64,000 nucleotides of DNA, taken from NCBI RefSeq assembly GCF_001281405.1, contig NZ_CP010401.1, forward strand, positions 1,264,001-1,328,000, written 5' to 3'. The first letter of the stretch is position 1; each line of letters starts with the position of its first letter. The DNA comes from Bartonella ancashensis (lineage in GTDB: Bacteria > Pseudomonadota > Alphaproteobacteria > Rhizobiales > Rhizobiaceae). The notes beneath the pieces are model-generated. The model was not told the DNA's origin and ran no database searches. It saw only the letters and a list, made by a program, of their open reading frames with translations. Positions 19,410 through 29,023 of the stretch are shown here, one piece after another. The position numbers and the translations under genes are program-made.

Positions 19410-20732
19410 TTACGCCTCTATAAATTTTATGGGTTCACCTTGTGAAGGTGTTACAATGTCCCCTTCCCACATAACCCGCATACCACGAATGATTGTGCCA
19501 ACGGGCCACCCCTTAACTTTTTGACCATCATAAGGCGTCCAACCCGCACGCGAACCAATTTTTGCGTTGGTTATGGTCTCTTCTCTCTTAAGATCAACAA
19601 TCGTTAAATCAGCGTCATATCCGACAGCAATACGCCCTTTGCACTTTATTCCAAAAACACGATGAGGACCATGTGATGTAAGATCGACAAAACGTTCAAG
19701 AGATAACCTTCCCTCATTTACGTAATTCAGCATAATAGGTACTGATGTTTGTACACCTGTCATACCTGACGGAGATAAAGGATAAGATCTACGTTTTTCT
19801 TCAAGAGTGTGAGGTGCATGATCAGAACCTAAAACATCAATAATACCTTGCTGAACACCATACCAAAGAATCTCATTATGATGACTTGCACGAATAGGTG
19901 GATTCATCTGAACGAGTGTACCTAATCTTCGATAATCTTCAGAAGTCAAGGTTAAGTGATGATGTGTTACCTCAACCGTTGTGATATCTTTATGATTTCT
20001 TAGAAAATCAATTTCTTCTGCTGTAGAAAGATGCAATATATGAATGCGTGCCCTTGCTTCACGTGCAATTGTAACTAAACGCTGTGTACATTTGAGAGCA
20101 ACGACCTCATCACGCCAAACTGGATGTGATGATACATCGCCATCAACACAAAAAATTTTACGTTCATTAAGACGCACCTCATCTTCAGAATGAAATGCTA
20201 CACGACGGCGTGCATGCTGTAAAATGAGACGCACACTTTCATCATCATCAACCAAGAGATCACCCGTGGAAGATCCCATAAATACTTTAATTCCTGCAGA
20301 ACCAGGAAGCCTTTCTAATTCAGCTAATTCATGTGTATTTTCACGCGTTCCTCCAACCCAAAACGCAAAATCACAGTGCATCCGATGAAATCCACGTTTA
20401 ACTTTATCAGCTAATGCACCCTCTGATGTGGTCATAGGATATGTATTAGGCATCTCAAACACAGCTGTGATTCCGCCTAAAACAGCTGAGCGAGAGCCAC
20501 TTTCTAAATCTTCCTTATGTTCATTACCCGGTTCACGGAAATGAACTTGGCTATCTATAATACCAGGGACAATGTGAAGCCCCGTACAATCAATAACTTC
20601 ATCAGCAGATGCATGAGTAAGATCACCAATCTCAGCAATACGGCCATTTGTTACACCTATATCACGGTTACCTATCCCATCATGATTAACAAGTGTTGCA
20701 CCTTTAAAAATTGTATCAAATGTTTTAAACAT
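19410..20732 (-). CDS. pyrC: dihydroorotase (class I type)
   Basis: Amidohydrolase of 440 residues, third step of pyrimidine synthesis. Metal-site motifs: IIDSQVHFREPG (residues about 57-68), the Lys in AGIKVFMGSSTGD that is usually carboxylated, His in TVEVTHHHLT, and Asp in LGSDHAPHT. The first His of the usual HxH pair is Gln here. I recall this QVHFREPG form from a dihydroorotase subgroup in Rhizobiales, so the protein is probably active, but an inactive PyrC-like partner cannot be excluded. Its 5' end is 67 bases from the divergent ygfZ. Confidence 0.85.
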   Translation of the reverse strand: MFKTFDTIFKGATLVNHDGIGNRDIGVTNGRIAEIGDLTHASADEVIDCTGLHIVPGIIDSQVHFREPGNEHKEDLESGSRSAVLGGITAVFEMPNTYPMTTSEGALADKVKRGFHRMHCDFAFWVGGTRENTHELAELERLPGSAGIKVFMGSSTGDLLVDDDESVRLILQHARRRVAFHSEDEVRLNERKIFCVDGDVSSHPVWRDEVVALKCTQRLVTIAREARARIHILHLSTAEEIDFLRNHKDITTVEVTHHHLTLTSEDYRRLGTLVQMNPPIRASHHNEILWYGVQQGIIDVLGSDHAPHTLEEKRRSYPLSPSGMTGVQTSVPIMLNYVNEGRLSLERFVDLTSHGPHRVFGIKCKGRIAVGYDADLTIVDLKREETITNAKIGSRAGWTPYDGQKVKGWPVGTIIRGMRVMWEGDIVTPSQGEPIKFIEA

Positions 20733-20799
20733 GTTAGCAGTGCCTCTTAAATGTGTTACCTTTACCGATTATGGAACTCTGAGCAGAAAGGCAATAACT

Positions 20800-21645
20800 A
20801 TGCTCAAAAAACAAAATATTATTTTCTTAAAAAATCGGAAAATCATTAAAATAACAGGTGAAGATGCAACAGATTTTCTCCAAAGCCTTATCACTACAGA
20901 TGTCAAAATGATAGAAGCACAAAAACTTCTCCCCGGCGCTCTTCTATCTCCACAAGGCAAAGTTACCGCTGATTTTTTAATCGGAAAAATAGATCAAGGT
21001 TATATTATCGATATTGCTGAATCTTTAGCTGACGCTTTTCAACGACGCCTCCTCATGTATAAATTGCAAAAAAAAATAGATATTACGAAGCCATTACAAG
21101 AAGTTATAACGATTTCTTGGCAAACTGAAATAAGTCCTTATGATTTTAATTTAGTTTTTTTGATAACAGGTTCCCAGAAAAGGAAAAAATTGTCAGAATA
21201 TATGGATATACTCCTCCCCCTGATACCAGAACATGATAATGATTGGCACAAAATACGTATCCGTTATGCAATTACAGAAAGTAGCCAGGATTATGAAATA
21301 GGAAAAGTATTTCCCCATGATATTAATTACGATCAAATTGATGGAGTATCCTTCAATAAAGGGTGTTACATTGGACAAGAAATCGTTTCACGAATGCATC
21401 ATCGAAGAACAGCTCGCCGCCGCATTCTGATCGTAAAAGGCCAAAATCTCTTAATGCCAAGAGCCGATATTAAAGCAGGAAATAAAGTACTCGGACAACT
21501 AGGAACATGTGTTGAAAATGAGGCCTTAGTTCTAATGCGCATCGACCATGTCAAAGATGCCATGACACAAGAAATTCCATTAACCGTCAATAATCATCCC
21601 GTGACAGTAAGTATCCCTGAAAATGTGAATTTTTCTTTCCCCTGA
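20800..21645 (+). CDS. ygfZ: YgfZ/GcvT-like folate-binding protein
   Basis: A 281-residue protein related to the aminomethyltransferase GcvT, which helps Fe-S cluster assembly or repair through folate. The signature KGCYIGQEIVSRMHHR, with its conserved Cys, is present at about residues 187-202. I start at ATG 20800 (MLKKQNIIFLKNRK), with AGAAAGG about 9 bases upstream, and drop the 23-codon extension that would reach back across the pyrC start. It is transcribed away from pyrC. Confidence 0.88.
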   Translation: MLKKQNIIFLKNRKIIKITGEDATDFLQSLITTDVKMIEAQKLLPGALLSPQGKVTADFLIGKIDQGYIIDIAESLADAFQRRLLMYKLQKKIDITKPLQEVITISWQTEISPYDFNLVFLITGSQKRKKLSEYMDILLPLIPEHDNDWHKIRIRYAITESSQDYEIGKVFPHDINYDQIDGVSFNKGCYIGQEIVSRMHHRRTARRRILIVKGQNLLMPRADIKAGNKVLGQLGTCVENEALVLMRIDHVKDAMTQEIPLTVNNHPVTVSIPENVNFSFP

Positions 21646-22399
21646 AATACCGTAACGACTAGCCACTTTAAAAAAATCATACAGATGAATGAGCTTCTCC
21701 TTATAAAAATACTCTCTAATCAACAGCTCAAACTTTTTTAAATTTTCTCTTGTTAACGTGAATATAGTGACTGTAGCCTTATTCGTTTTTCATATTAAAA
21801 TGATTGTACAAGAAATAAAATGCATTTACCACGTACTACATTCAAAATATCCACTCTGAGCAAAGAAAATATTTTGTAAAGATCTACCTTTAATTCTCAC
21901 ATGACGCATATTTCCTTTTTTCATGCCAATCTTACGCTACTTTTACACGATTAGCATCCATTATAAACCCTTAACATAAGAGAATCTTCCTTTACGTAGG
22001 ATTTTGCCTTCTGCTCTTAATTTGTAACCGGATATTGCATAAAAAATTGGAAGAAACTTTCTAGCGCAATTTAATAAGACTAAAATCTAAAGAGCATTAC
22101 AGATTCATAAAAATCATCATCCCTTTATGTGTAAATTCTGAAAAAAATTTATTCATACCCTCACTTGCCCTGATAAAAGCGATAAAAACAAACTTCCCCT
22201 TGCGAGCATATTATCTGACCGTAACACTACCCTGTTCTTACTGCAACAATACGTGAAATTGAATCTTATCCCGAAACTATCAAAATATTACATATGCTGC
22301 TTACTGCAAAAGTAATGCAAAAATTTGGAATAAAGAACACATGATCAAAGACTTATTTACCAAACAACAAAGCGAGAATTTTGATATTTTTTCATAATT
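21646..22399. other. 754-base gap between convergent ygfZ and panB
   Basis: No intact gene. On the plus strand a piece near 22246-22343 reads IREIESYPETIKILHMLL and on to a TGA, preceded by a stop in the same frame and by LLASILSDRN-like codons in another frame. This could be the 3' end of a broken gene, or chance in AT-rich DNA. I recognise no family. Confidence 0.35.
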
Positions 22400-23215
22400 C
22401 TACTTAAACTTGTAAACCTCTGCATCGGATGGAAAAGCACGTGATTGAACATCTTCTGCATAATTTTTAATTGCCATCTCCATCGCTTGTTCAAGAGCAC
22501 CGTAGCGACGCACAAATTTTGGTACCCAAGAACCATATCCTAACATGTCTTCCATTACTAAAATTTGTCCATCACATTGATTAGAGGCACCAATACCAAT
22601 TGTGGGAATAGAGAGACTCTCCGTAAGTTTTACAGCCAGAGATTCTACTATACCTTCTAACACTACAGCAAAAGAACCAGCACTTTCAATAGCTGCCGCA
22701 TCAGCTTCAATCCTACTCCAATCATCTTTATCGCGCCCTTGTGTTTTAAAACCACCAAAGCAATTCACTCCTTGTGGGGTGAGACCAATATGACTCATAA
22801 CTGGAATGCCACGTTTGCATAAAAAATCGATTGTTTCAGCCATATGAATACCACCTTCAAGCTTAACCGCGCTACAACCCGTCTCTGCAATAATGTGTGA
22901 AGCATTAGAAAAAGCTTGTTCCGGACTCTCTTCATAAGAACCAAAAGGCATATCTACGACTACAAGCGCGCGCTGAGATCCGCGCATAACCGCCTTTCCA
23001 TGCATAATCATCATATCCACGCTCACAGGTAATGTTGTATCAAATCCATGCACAACCATACCCACACTGTCACCAACTAAAAGAAAATCACAATATGGAT
23101 CAGCAATCCGTGCACTATAAGCTTGGTACGCTGTCAAAGAAACAATAGGCTTTTGCCTCTTTCTTGATCGTATGTCAGAAACAGTAACCCGCTTTATCGC
23201 CTTATGTGCGCTCAT
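22400..23215 (-). CDS. panB: 3-methyl-2-oxobutanoate hydroxymethyltransferase
   Basis: Makes ketopantoate from ketoisovalerate with methylene-tetrahydrofolate, first step of pantothenate synthesis. The 271-residue length is normal. Motifs are DFLLVGDSVGMVVHG (metal-binding Asp), VVVDMPFGSYEES, AVKLEGG, and GIPVMSHIGLTPQ. It starts 12 bases after panC, so panC-panB form an operon. No panD or panE is in the window. Confidence 0.96.
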   Translation of the reverse strand: MSAHKAIKRVTVSDIRSRKRQKPIVSLTAYQAYSARIADPYCDFLLVGDSVGMVVHGFDTTLPVSVDMMIMHGKAVMRGSQRALVVVDMPFGSYEESPEQAFSNASHIIAETGCSAVKLEGGIHMAETIDFLCKRGIPVMSHIGLTPQGVNCFGGFKTQGRDKDDWSRIEADAAAIESAGSFAVVLEGIVESLAVKLTESLSIPTIGIGASNQCDGQILVMEDMLGYGSWVPKFVRRYGALEQAMEMAIKNYAEDVQSRAFPSDAEVYKFK

Positions 23216-23227
23216 CTTTGCAATCTC

Positions 23228-24073
23228 CTACCATAATACGTATTGATCAATCAGTCTAACTGTACCAAAACGAACAGTCAGCAATAGAACTGCAGGCACA
23301 CTCAACTTCCCCTTAACAGCACTTAAATTTTCTATGTCTCGCAGATCTACTGCCTCAACAACAGCACGTGTTTCCCTTTTTATAATGTTACGAGCTGTCT
23401 GACACAAAACATTAACCGATCTCTCACCCTGATCGTAGAGACTCTTAACAGCTTTCCCACTTTCAGGAATAATCACTGCAGCTTTGCGATCTTCTGGTGT
23501 TAAAAGCCTATTACGTGAAGAGCTTGCGACACCATCTGCATCACGTAAAGTAGGAACTCCAATAATTTCAACAGGAAAAGCTAAATCTTCAACCATGCGA
23601 CGAATAATCAAAAGCTGCTGGAAATCCTTTTCTCCGAAAAAAGCTCTATCTGGTTGAACAATATTAAAAAATTTTGCGACAACACTAGTGACACCACAAA
23701 AATGTCCTGGACGCAATTTCCCCATTAAGACACATGACAATTTTTCTACATTTACAACTGTTTGATTTCCTAGTGGCCACATTTCTTCCACGGAAGGCGC
23801 AAAAACATAATCAACATCTTTTTTCCCTAGTAAAGCACAATCTCCTGGAAGATCTCTTGGATATTTCTCAAAATCTTCACAAGGGGAAAACTGTTTTGGA
23901 TTAACAAAAATGGAGACTAATACGCGATCACACATCTCCTTTGCTTTCTGTACCAGCGTCAAGTGCCCCTCATGCAAAGCCCCCATAGTCGGTACAAAAC
24001 CTATTGAAAACCCAAAACATCGCTCTTCTGAAAGATGCTGACGTACCTCAGTAACTGTTTTTAAAATGCGCAT
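23228..24073 (-). CDS. panC: pantoate--beta-alanine ligase
   Basis: ATP-dependent ligase of pantoate and beta-alanine, giving pantothenate. The nucleotidyltransferase HIGH-like motif is in VPTMGALHEGHLTLV (residues about 27-41); SIFVNPKQFSP and FGEKDFQQLLIIRR are further family blocks. The length of 281 fits. The ATG start is MRILKTVTEVR. It is upstream of panB and 27 bases downstream of recO. Confidence 0.96.
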   Translation of the reverse strand: MRILKTVTEVRQHLSEERCFGFSIGFVPTMGALHEGHLTLVQKAKEMCDRVLVSIFVNPKQFSPCEDFEKYPRDLPGDCALLGKKDVDYVFAPSVEEMWPLGNQTVVNVEKLSCVLMGKLRPGHFCGVTSVVAKFFNIVQPDRAFFGEKDFQQLLIIRRMVEDLAFPVEIIGVPTLRDADGVASSSRNRLLTPEDRKAAVIIPESGKAVKSLYDQGERSVNVLCQTARNIIKRETRAVVEAVDLRDIENLSAVKGKLSVPAVLLLTVRFGTVRLIDQYVLW

Positions 24074-24100
24074 GACTACGTTCTATCCATTCCCACAAAA

Positions 24101-24847
24101 TTAATTTACTGGTATTTTTGGACGGAATTTTTCCTCAAATAACCGCACAAAACTGGCACGCGCTTGTGGCTGTTTTATACCTCGTGATTCCCAAACATGA
24201 CGCGCTAAAAAAAAACCCGTAAGGATGAAGCCATTCTTTATATCATCAAAACAAACAGAATACTCTACCTTCCGTACCAAAAATTGCGGCAAAAGTAAAA
24301 GTTTATCTTTCCAAGGCTTCCCTATCTCATCACATACAGCACGCCCTGATTTTGGTGATACATAATGAAGCCTTTCCTTACAACCTGTCACCGCACAATG
24401 AAACAAATCAAGACCAAAACCAAGTTCTTCTAAGAGACGTATTTCAAAGCGCACAAGCAACTCAGCATTTGTAAATAATTCACCAAAATTTTGCATAAAG
24501 AGGTGCAGCATATCGTAGAGATATGGATGGGGATCACGCTCAGGAAGAAGACGAAAATGAGAAACCATTAACTGAAAAGCATACAGCGCTTCCGGTATAA
24601 AAATTAATCGTGAAGCGTACGAATCAACGATTTCAACTTTAAAAAGACCCAAATGTTCATCTAAACGTGCCCACCATTCAACCTCAACAAAATTTCCTGG
24701 CTGGAGAAGAGAAGCCATACGACGAGAACGCCCTCCTTTGACTACCCCAACATGACGCCCGTGTTGCTGTGTTATAACTTCAAGGATAACGCTTGTTTCA
24801 CCATGCTGGCGCATACCTAGAATAAATGCTCGTTCTTTCCATTTCAT
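24101..24847 (-). CDS. recO: DNA repair protein RecO
   Basis: Mediator that loads RecA at gaps with RecR. The 248-residue protein has the N-terminal OB fold (ERAFILGMRQHGETSVILEV) and the later Cys-containing segment (FHCAVTGCKERLHYVSPKSGRAVC), where the spacing suggests a zinc site. It starts four bases after era, and rnc-era-recO is a widely conserved order. Confidence 0.93.
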   Translation of the reverse strand: MKWKERAFILGMRQHGETSVILEVITQQHGRHVGVVKGGRSRRMASLLQPGNFVEVEWWARLDEHLGLFKVEIVDSYASRLIFIPEALYAFQLMVSHFRLLPERDPHPYLYDMLHLFMQNFGELFTNAELLVRFEIRLLEELGFGLDLFHCAVTGCKERLHYVSPKSGRAVCDEIGKPWKDKLLLLPQFLVRKVEYSVCFDDIKNGFILTGFFLARHVWESRGIKQPQARASFVRLFEEKFRPKIPVN

Positions 24848-24851
24848 CGTA

Positions 24852-25754
24852 TCAAGAAAAATCTGAAATCATATCGCGATAGCGCTCTGGATTAGAATCC
24901 CAATTACTGCGTACCTTTACAAATAAAAAAAGATGCACCTTCTGTTCTAAAATTTTTGCTATTTCTTTACGGGATGCCTGACCAACTGCCTTAATTGTTT
25001 GTCCACTTGCTCCTAAAATGATCTTTCTTTGGCTTTCACGCTCCACATATATAACCTGGCTAATCTTAACTGAACCATCCAAACGCTCTTCCCAACTTTC
25101 TGTTTCGACTGTCAAAGAATACGGCAGTTCTTCATGAAGACGAAGAAAAAGTTTCTCACGTGTAATTTCAGAAGCAAGCTGATGCATTGGCATATCCGAA
25201 ATTTGATCTTCTGGATAATACCACGGTCCCAACTGCATTGTCTTACCGAGATAGTGAAGAAGATCTTTGCAACCAGAGCCATTTAAAGCTGAAATCATAA
25301 ATACCTGTAAAAAATTTACCCGCTCATTTATTTTCATCGTCAAAGCTAAAAGGGACGACTTAGAAACAATATCAATTTTATTAAGGACAAGAATCTTATC
25401 CTTTTTGATATTTTCCAAAACATCCAACATCGCATTGACTTCATCCGAAAGGCCACTTTGAACATCAATCAAAACTAAAAGAACATCAGCCCCCTTAATC
25501 CCTCCCCAAGCAGCAGACACCATAGCGCGTTCTAACCGCTTACGAGGATGGAAAATACCTGGTGTATCAATCAAAACAATCTGTGTTTTTTCATAAATGA
25601 CAATACCACGCACCAAAGTGCGTGTCGTTTGCACCTTATGAGTTACAATCGAAACCTTTGCTTTAACGAGTTGATTAACTAACGTTGATTTACCAGCATT
25701 AGAAACCCCCACAAGCGCGACAAAACCACAGCGCGTTTCTTCAACATCATTCAT
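24852..25754 (-). CDS. era: GTPase Era
   Basis: Essential GTPase that helps 16S rRNA maturation and small-subunit assembly. In 300 residues it has G1 GVSNAGKSTLV (about 16-26), G3 DTPG (LIDTPGIFHP), G4 NKID (LVLNKIDIV), and a C-terminal KH domain with GASGQTIKAVG. The start overlaps the rnc stop by four bases, showing tight coupling. RNase III and Era often share a transcript. Confidence 0.96.
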   Translation of the reverse strand: MNDVEETRCGFVALVGVSNAGKSTLVNQLVKAKVSIVTHKVQTTRTLVRGIVIYEKTQIVLIDTPGIFHPRKRLERAMVSAAWGGIKGADVLLVLIDVQSGLSDEVNAMLDVLENIKKDKILVLNKIDIVSKSSLLALTMKINERVNFLQVFMISALNGSGCKDLLHYLGKTMQLGPWYYPEDQISDMPMHQLASEITREKLFLRLHEELPYSLTVETESWEERLDGSVKISQVIYVERESQRKIILGASGQTIKAVGQASRKEIAKILEQKVHLFLFVKVRSNWDSNPERYRDMISDFS

Positions 25755-26473
25755 AGTTGTCCTTTATCACCCGATTCCCAAACACCTTCCCGTCGCAAAA
25801 TCTTCTCGGCAGCAGCTCTTTCAGCATGTCGCTTAGAACTTCCTTGACCAACCTCCGATACAAAACCAGAAACACTTACCTCTACTAAAAAAACAGGATC
25901 ATGATCCGGCCCAGAACGCTGAATAACTCTATATATAGGTTGCACACCATTTTGTATATGCGCCCATTCTTGCAACTCTGTCTTTGCATCACGCCGACTG
26001 GCATCCATTTTCCTTGCTCGATCTTGCCAATATCTCTGAACGAAACGACGGACACTTTCGAGTCCTCCTTCAAGATATATTACTGCAATCAAAGCCTCAA
26101 CAACATCAGCATACATATTAGCTAGACGACGCTCTTCCAAATTTCTCATTTCAAAGCCAACATAAATCATATCAGGTAAATTCATTTCCTGTGCAATCTC
26201 AGAACATGTCTGTGCATTTACCAGACCATTTAAACGCACCGATAACTCACCTTCACTAGCCTCAGGAAAAAGATGGTGGAGCATTTCTGCAATAACGAGT
26301 CCTAAAACCCTATCACCTAAAAATTCTAGCCGCTCATAATTACCCTGCTTTGAATTCTGAACGCTGGAGTGTGTTAACGCCTTTTTTAATTGATCTTCAT
26401 CCCTAAAATCATGCCCTGTCAATTTTTTGAGATGATCAGTGCTATGACGTTTCATCTTCGAATTCCTACTCAC
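25751..26473 (-). CDS. rnc: ribonuclease III
   Basis: Endonuclease for double-stranded RNA that matures rRNA and processes mRNAs. The 240-residue protein has the signature ERLEFLGDRVLGLVIAEML (residues about 43-61) with its metal-binding Glu/Asp, a second acidic site in ADVVEALIAVIYLEGG, and a C-terminal dsRNA-binding domain (KTELQEWAHIQNGVQPIY and later HAERAAAEKIL). It overlaps lepB by eight bases and era by four. Confidence 0.96.
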   Translation of the reverse strand: MSRNSKMKRHSTDHLKKLTGHDFRDEDQLKKALTHSSVQNSKQGNYERLEFLGDRVLGLVIAEMLHHLFPEASEGELSVRLNGLVNAQTCSEIAQEMNLPDMIYVGFEMRNLEERRLANMYADVVEALIAVIYLEGGLESVRRFVQRYWQDRARKMDASRRDAKTELQEWAHIQNGVQPIYRVIQRSGPDHDPVFLVEVSVSGFVSEVGQGSSKRHAERAAAEKILRREGVWESGDKGQL

Positions 26474-27251
26474 TCAGCGAAAAATCGTGAACAGTGTGAA
26501 TAAAAGACAACAAACGCTTCCAACGGACATCAAAAGGCCAACGCCAAATTTGCCAAGCATATGAACCATTGCTAATAGAGAAAAAAATCAAATTTGCTCG
26601 ACCAACAAGATTTTCTTCCGGGACATATCCCACACTCAGCCGACTATCGTCTGAATTATGACGGTTATCACCTATCATGAAATAATGCCCTGGAGGAACT
26701 TCAAAGACCCTCGTATTATCAACCTGTGGGAAATAGCCTAAACTCAAAGTATCATACCTGATACCGTTAGGCATTGTTTCTCGATAAACATCAACTGGGC
26801 GATCAAGTTCCGTTATATCAGGATCACTAATCTGCCCTATAAATTGACGCAGAACAGCTTTATCATTGACATAAAGAACACCCTGCCGCATCTGAATACG
26901 ATCCCCTGGCAATCCAACAACGCGCTTAATATAGTCAATGTCCGTATTACTAGGCAAACGAAAAACTAAAACATCTCCGCGTTCTGGTTGGGATGCCCAG
27001 ACACGTCCTTTAAAAAGAGGAAGAGAAAAGGGAAAAGAAAATCGGGAATATCCATATGAATATTTCGAAACAAACAAATAGTCTCCTACCAATAAAGTAG
27101 GACGCATTGAACCTGATGGAATAGTAAATGGTTGAAAAAGAAATGTACGAATAAGCGCTGCCCAAAAAAAAGCTTGAATCAAAACCGAAATAAACTCAAG
27201 GATCCCACCTTTCCCCTTTTTTTCTTGCATTACTTCTTCTTGATTCATCAC
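26466..27251 (-). CDS. lepB: signal peptidase I
   Basis: Inner-membrane protease that removes Sec signal peptides. One membrane segment near residues 18-36 is followed by the catalytic Ser48 in TIPSGSMRPTLLVGD and Lys in DYIKRVVGLPGDRI; the C-terminal GDNRHNSDDSR block is present. The length is 261. The start MMNQEEV is followed by a Lys/Glu-rich cytoplasmic tail. Among clients here should be the porin, HutA and HutB. Confidence 0.95.
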   Translation of the reverse strand: MMNQEEVMQEKKGKGGILEFISVLIQAFFWAALIRTFLFQPFTIPSGSMRPTLLVGDYLFVSKYSYGYSRFSFPFSLPLFKGRVWASQPERGDVLVFRLPSNTDIDYIKRVVGLPGDRIQMRQGVLYVNDKAVLRQFIGQISDPDITELDRPVDVYRETMPNGIRYDTLSLGYFPQVDNTRVFEVPPGHYFMIGDNRHNSDDSRLSVGYVPEENLVGRANLIFFSISNGSYAWQIWRWPFDVRWKRLLSFIHTVHDFSLSE

Positions 27252-27332
27252 TTGCTACCTTCCTTACAGATGAAACCCATCTTCACCTAAAATCATAGTT
27301 CCTAAATAATAAAAACACAATCTCTCAAATAT

Positions 27333-27734
27333 CTACTTACATGAAAGCGCCTCTATAATAACGAATGCCTGCGCCCAAGGGAAATCATCTGTTAGACTTA
27401 GATGTATGATAGCCTCATGTTTAGGTGGCAATAACTTTTGTAATCGTGAGTATGCATAATTAGTTAACTTCATTGTCGGTTTACCAGATGGTAAATTAAC
27501 AACTCCTATATCCTTCCAACTAACACCACAAGAAAACCCTGTCCCTAGAGCCTTAGCACAAGCCTCTTTAGCAGCAAACCTTTTAGCATAAGAACAAGAA
27601 CTTCTACGAAGACCATTAGATTTACTTTGTTCAGCATCTGTAAAAATACGCTGAATGAAACGATCACCGTAGCGAGCTAACATTTTCTCAACACGTCTTA
27701 TATCAATTATATCGCTACCAAGGCCAACGATCAT
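27333..27734 (-). CDS. acpS: holo-acyl-carrier-protein synthase
   Basis: Transfers 4'-phosphopantetheine from CoA to Ser37 of AcpP (1520-1756). It has 133 residues with the magnesium-binding [16 protein letters not shown] and the [18 protein letters not shown] block (residues about 50-67). It lies upstream of lepB on the same strand, 81 bases away. The panB/panC genes nearby supply the CoA precursor, but they are a separate unit. Confidence 0.96.
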   Translation of the reverse strand: MIVGLGSDIIDIRRVEKMLARYGDRFIQRIFTDAEQSKSNGLRRSSCSYAKRFAAKEACAKALGTGFSCGVSWKDIGVVNLPSGKPTMKLTNYAYSRLQKLLPPKHEAIIHLSLTDDFPWAQAFVIIEALSCK

Positions 27735-27777
27735 AAAATACGTCCCTTATTATTTTGCAATAAATACAATTTTTGCA

Positions 27778-28323
27778 TTATCTCCTGGTTCCTCTTTTTT
27801 GGAAACGAGTCACCACTCTATAGATGCCTACGTAAGACAAACTTCCAAAAATAAAACCCAAAAAAGTACCACCCACAATCATCGGCACCAGAATCAAGTC
27901 CCACGTGCGTAAAAAAAACAACCACGCCTGAGAAAATGTCAAATTATTGAACATCATGCTAATTTGAGAAAAAGATATCGCATCACCAGAATCAAAAGAC
28001 CATAAAAGGAGATGCCCTACTTTATAATCAGCGGCAATAATGAAAAAAAACGTCAGCGGATTCGAAAAAATAGTTCCTATAACTGCTGCAGTAAAATTAC
28101 CGCGAAAAACCCAAGAAAAAAACACCGCCAGAATGATATGCAATCCTAGAAAGGGAGAAAAAGCTGAAAAAACTCCCATAGAAAACCCTAACGCTACCCT
28201 ATGAGGCTCTGCTGATATACACAAAACACGCCTATACATATAGCGAAAAAACGAGCAATGTCGCTGAACAAAACCCCACACCCGCTCTCCAAGAGCTACT
28301 AACTTTCGATGATCAAAAAGCAT
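27778..28323 (-). CDS. DUF2062 membrane protein
   Basis: About 181 residues from the preferred start MLFDHRKLVALGER; an upstream ATG at 28368 would add 15 residues of less typical Cys/His-rich sequence. After a basic N-terminus come family blocks VALGFSMGVFSAFSPFLGLHI and GTIFSNPLTFFFI, and a hydrophobic C-terminus. The function is unknown. The place between pyrE and acpS is one I recall from other Rhizobiales. Confidence 0.8.
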   Translation of the reverse strand: MLFDHRKLVALGERVWGFVQRHCSFFRYMYRRVLCISAEPHRVALGFSMGVFSAFSPFLGLHIILAVFFSWVFRGNFTAAVIGTIFSNPLTFFFIIAADYKVGHLLLWSFDSGDAISFSQISMMFNNLTFSQAWLFFLRTWDLILVPMIVGGTFLGFIFGSLSYVGIYRVVTRFQKRGTRR

Positions 28324-28428
28324 GCAATGCTCACATATTCTCCCGTGTACAAAACCTCCCACGCACACACAATGATTCTAGACAACATCACCCAAATTTT
28401 ACATAAAAATAAAAGTAAATAAAGGTAA

Positions 28429-29007
28429 TTAAATATTTCTACTCCCTAATTTGACAGCTGGAAGCACGGAAAGTTCTGTAGGCAATGCATCAGCATCATA
28501 AGACTCTATTTCATACTCAGCTAACGCAATCAATGGCACTCCAACGTCAACATTTCCACCAGAACGGTCAAGTATACATGCGCTTGCGACAACATCTGCT
28601 CCTGCCAAAATGAGAGCTTCTATTGTCTCGCGAATAGAAAGACCCGTTGTTACAATATCTTCAACAATAACAACTCTTGCACCTTTTTTAATTTCAAAAC
28701 GACGCAAACGGAATACACCATTCTCACGCTCTACCCAAAGAGACGGCACTCCTAAATGACGCGATGTTTCATATGCAGGAATAAGACCACCAATCGCAGG
28801 ACCAACTACATAATCTATCGTTCCTTTAACGTGACTTTTGATTTTTTGGGCGAGACTGTAGCACAATTTTTCTGTCAACTCAGCATGCATAAATACTCTT
28901 GCTTTGTGGATATAAACAGCACTATGACGACCAGACGTTAAAATAAAATGTCCATGTAAAATAGCATTTGCTTGTTTAAAAATATCAATTACACCTTGCG
29001 TATTCAT
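28429..29007 (-). CDS. pyrE: orotate phosphoribosyltransferase
   Basis: Converts orotate and PRPP to OMP. I prefer ATG 29007 (MNTQGVIDIFKQA), giving 192 residues and no overlap with rsh; an ATG at 29031 would overlap the rsh stop by eight bases. The LTSGRHSAVYIHK block, GPAIGGLIPAY and the PRPP loop VVIVEDIVTTGLS are all present. Dihydroorotase, the preceding enzyme, is at 19410-20732. Confidence 0.94.
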   Translation of the reverse strand: MNTQGVIDIFKQANAILHGHFILTSGRHSAVYIHKARVFMHAELTEKLCYSLAQKIKSHVKGTIDYVVGPAIGGLIPAYETSRHLGVPSLWVERENGVFRLRRFEIKKGARVVIVEDIVTTGLSIRETIEALILAGADVVASACILDRSGGNVDVGVPLIALAEYEIESYDADALPTELSVLPAVKLGSRNI

Positions 29008-29023
29008 TCTAAAATCTCTTACT

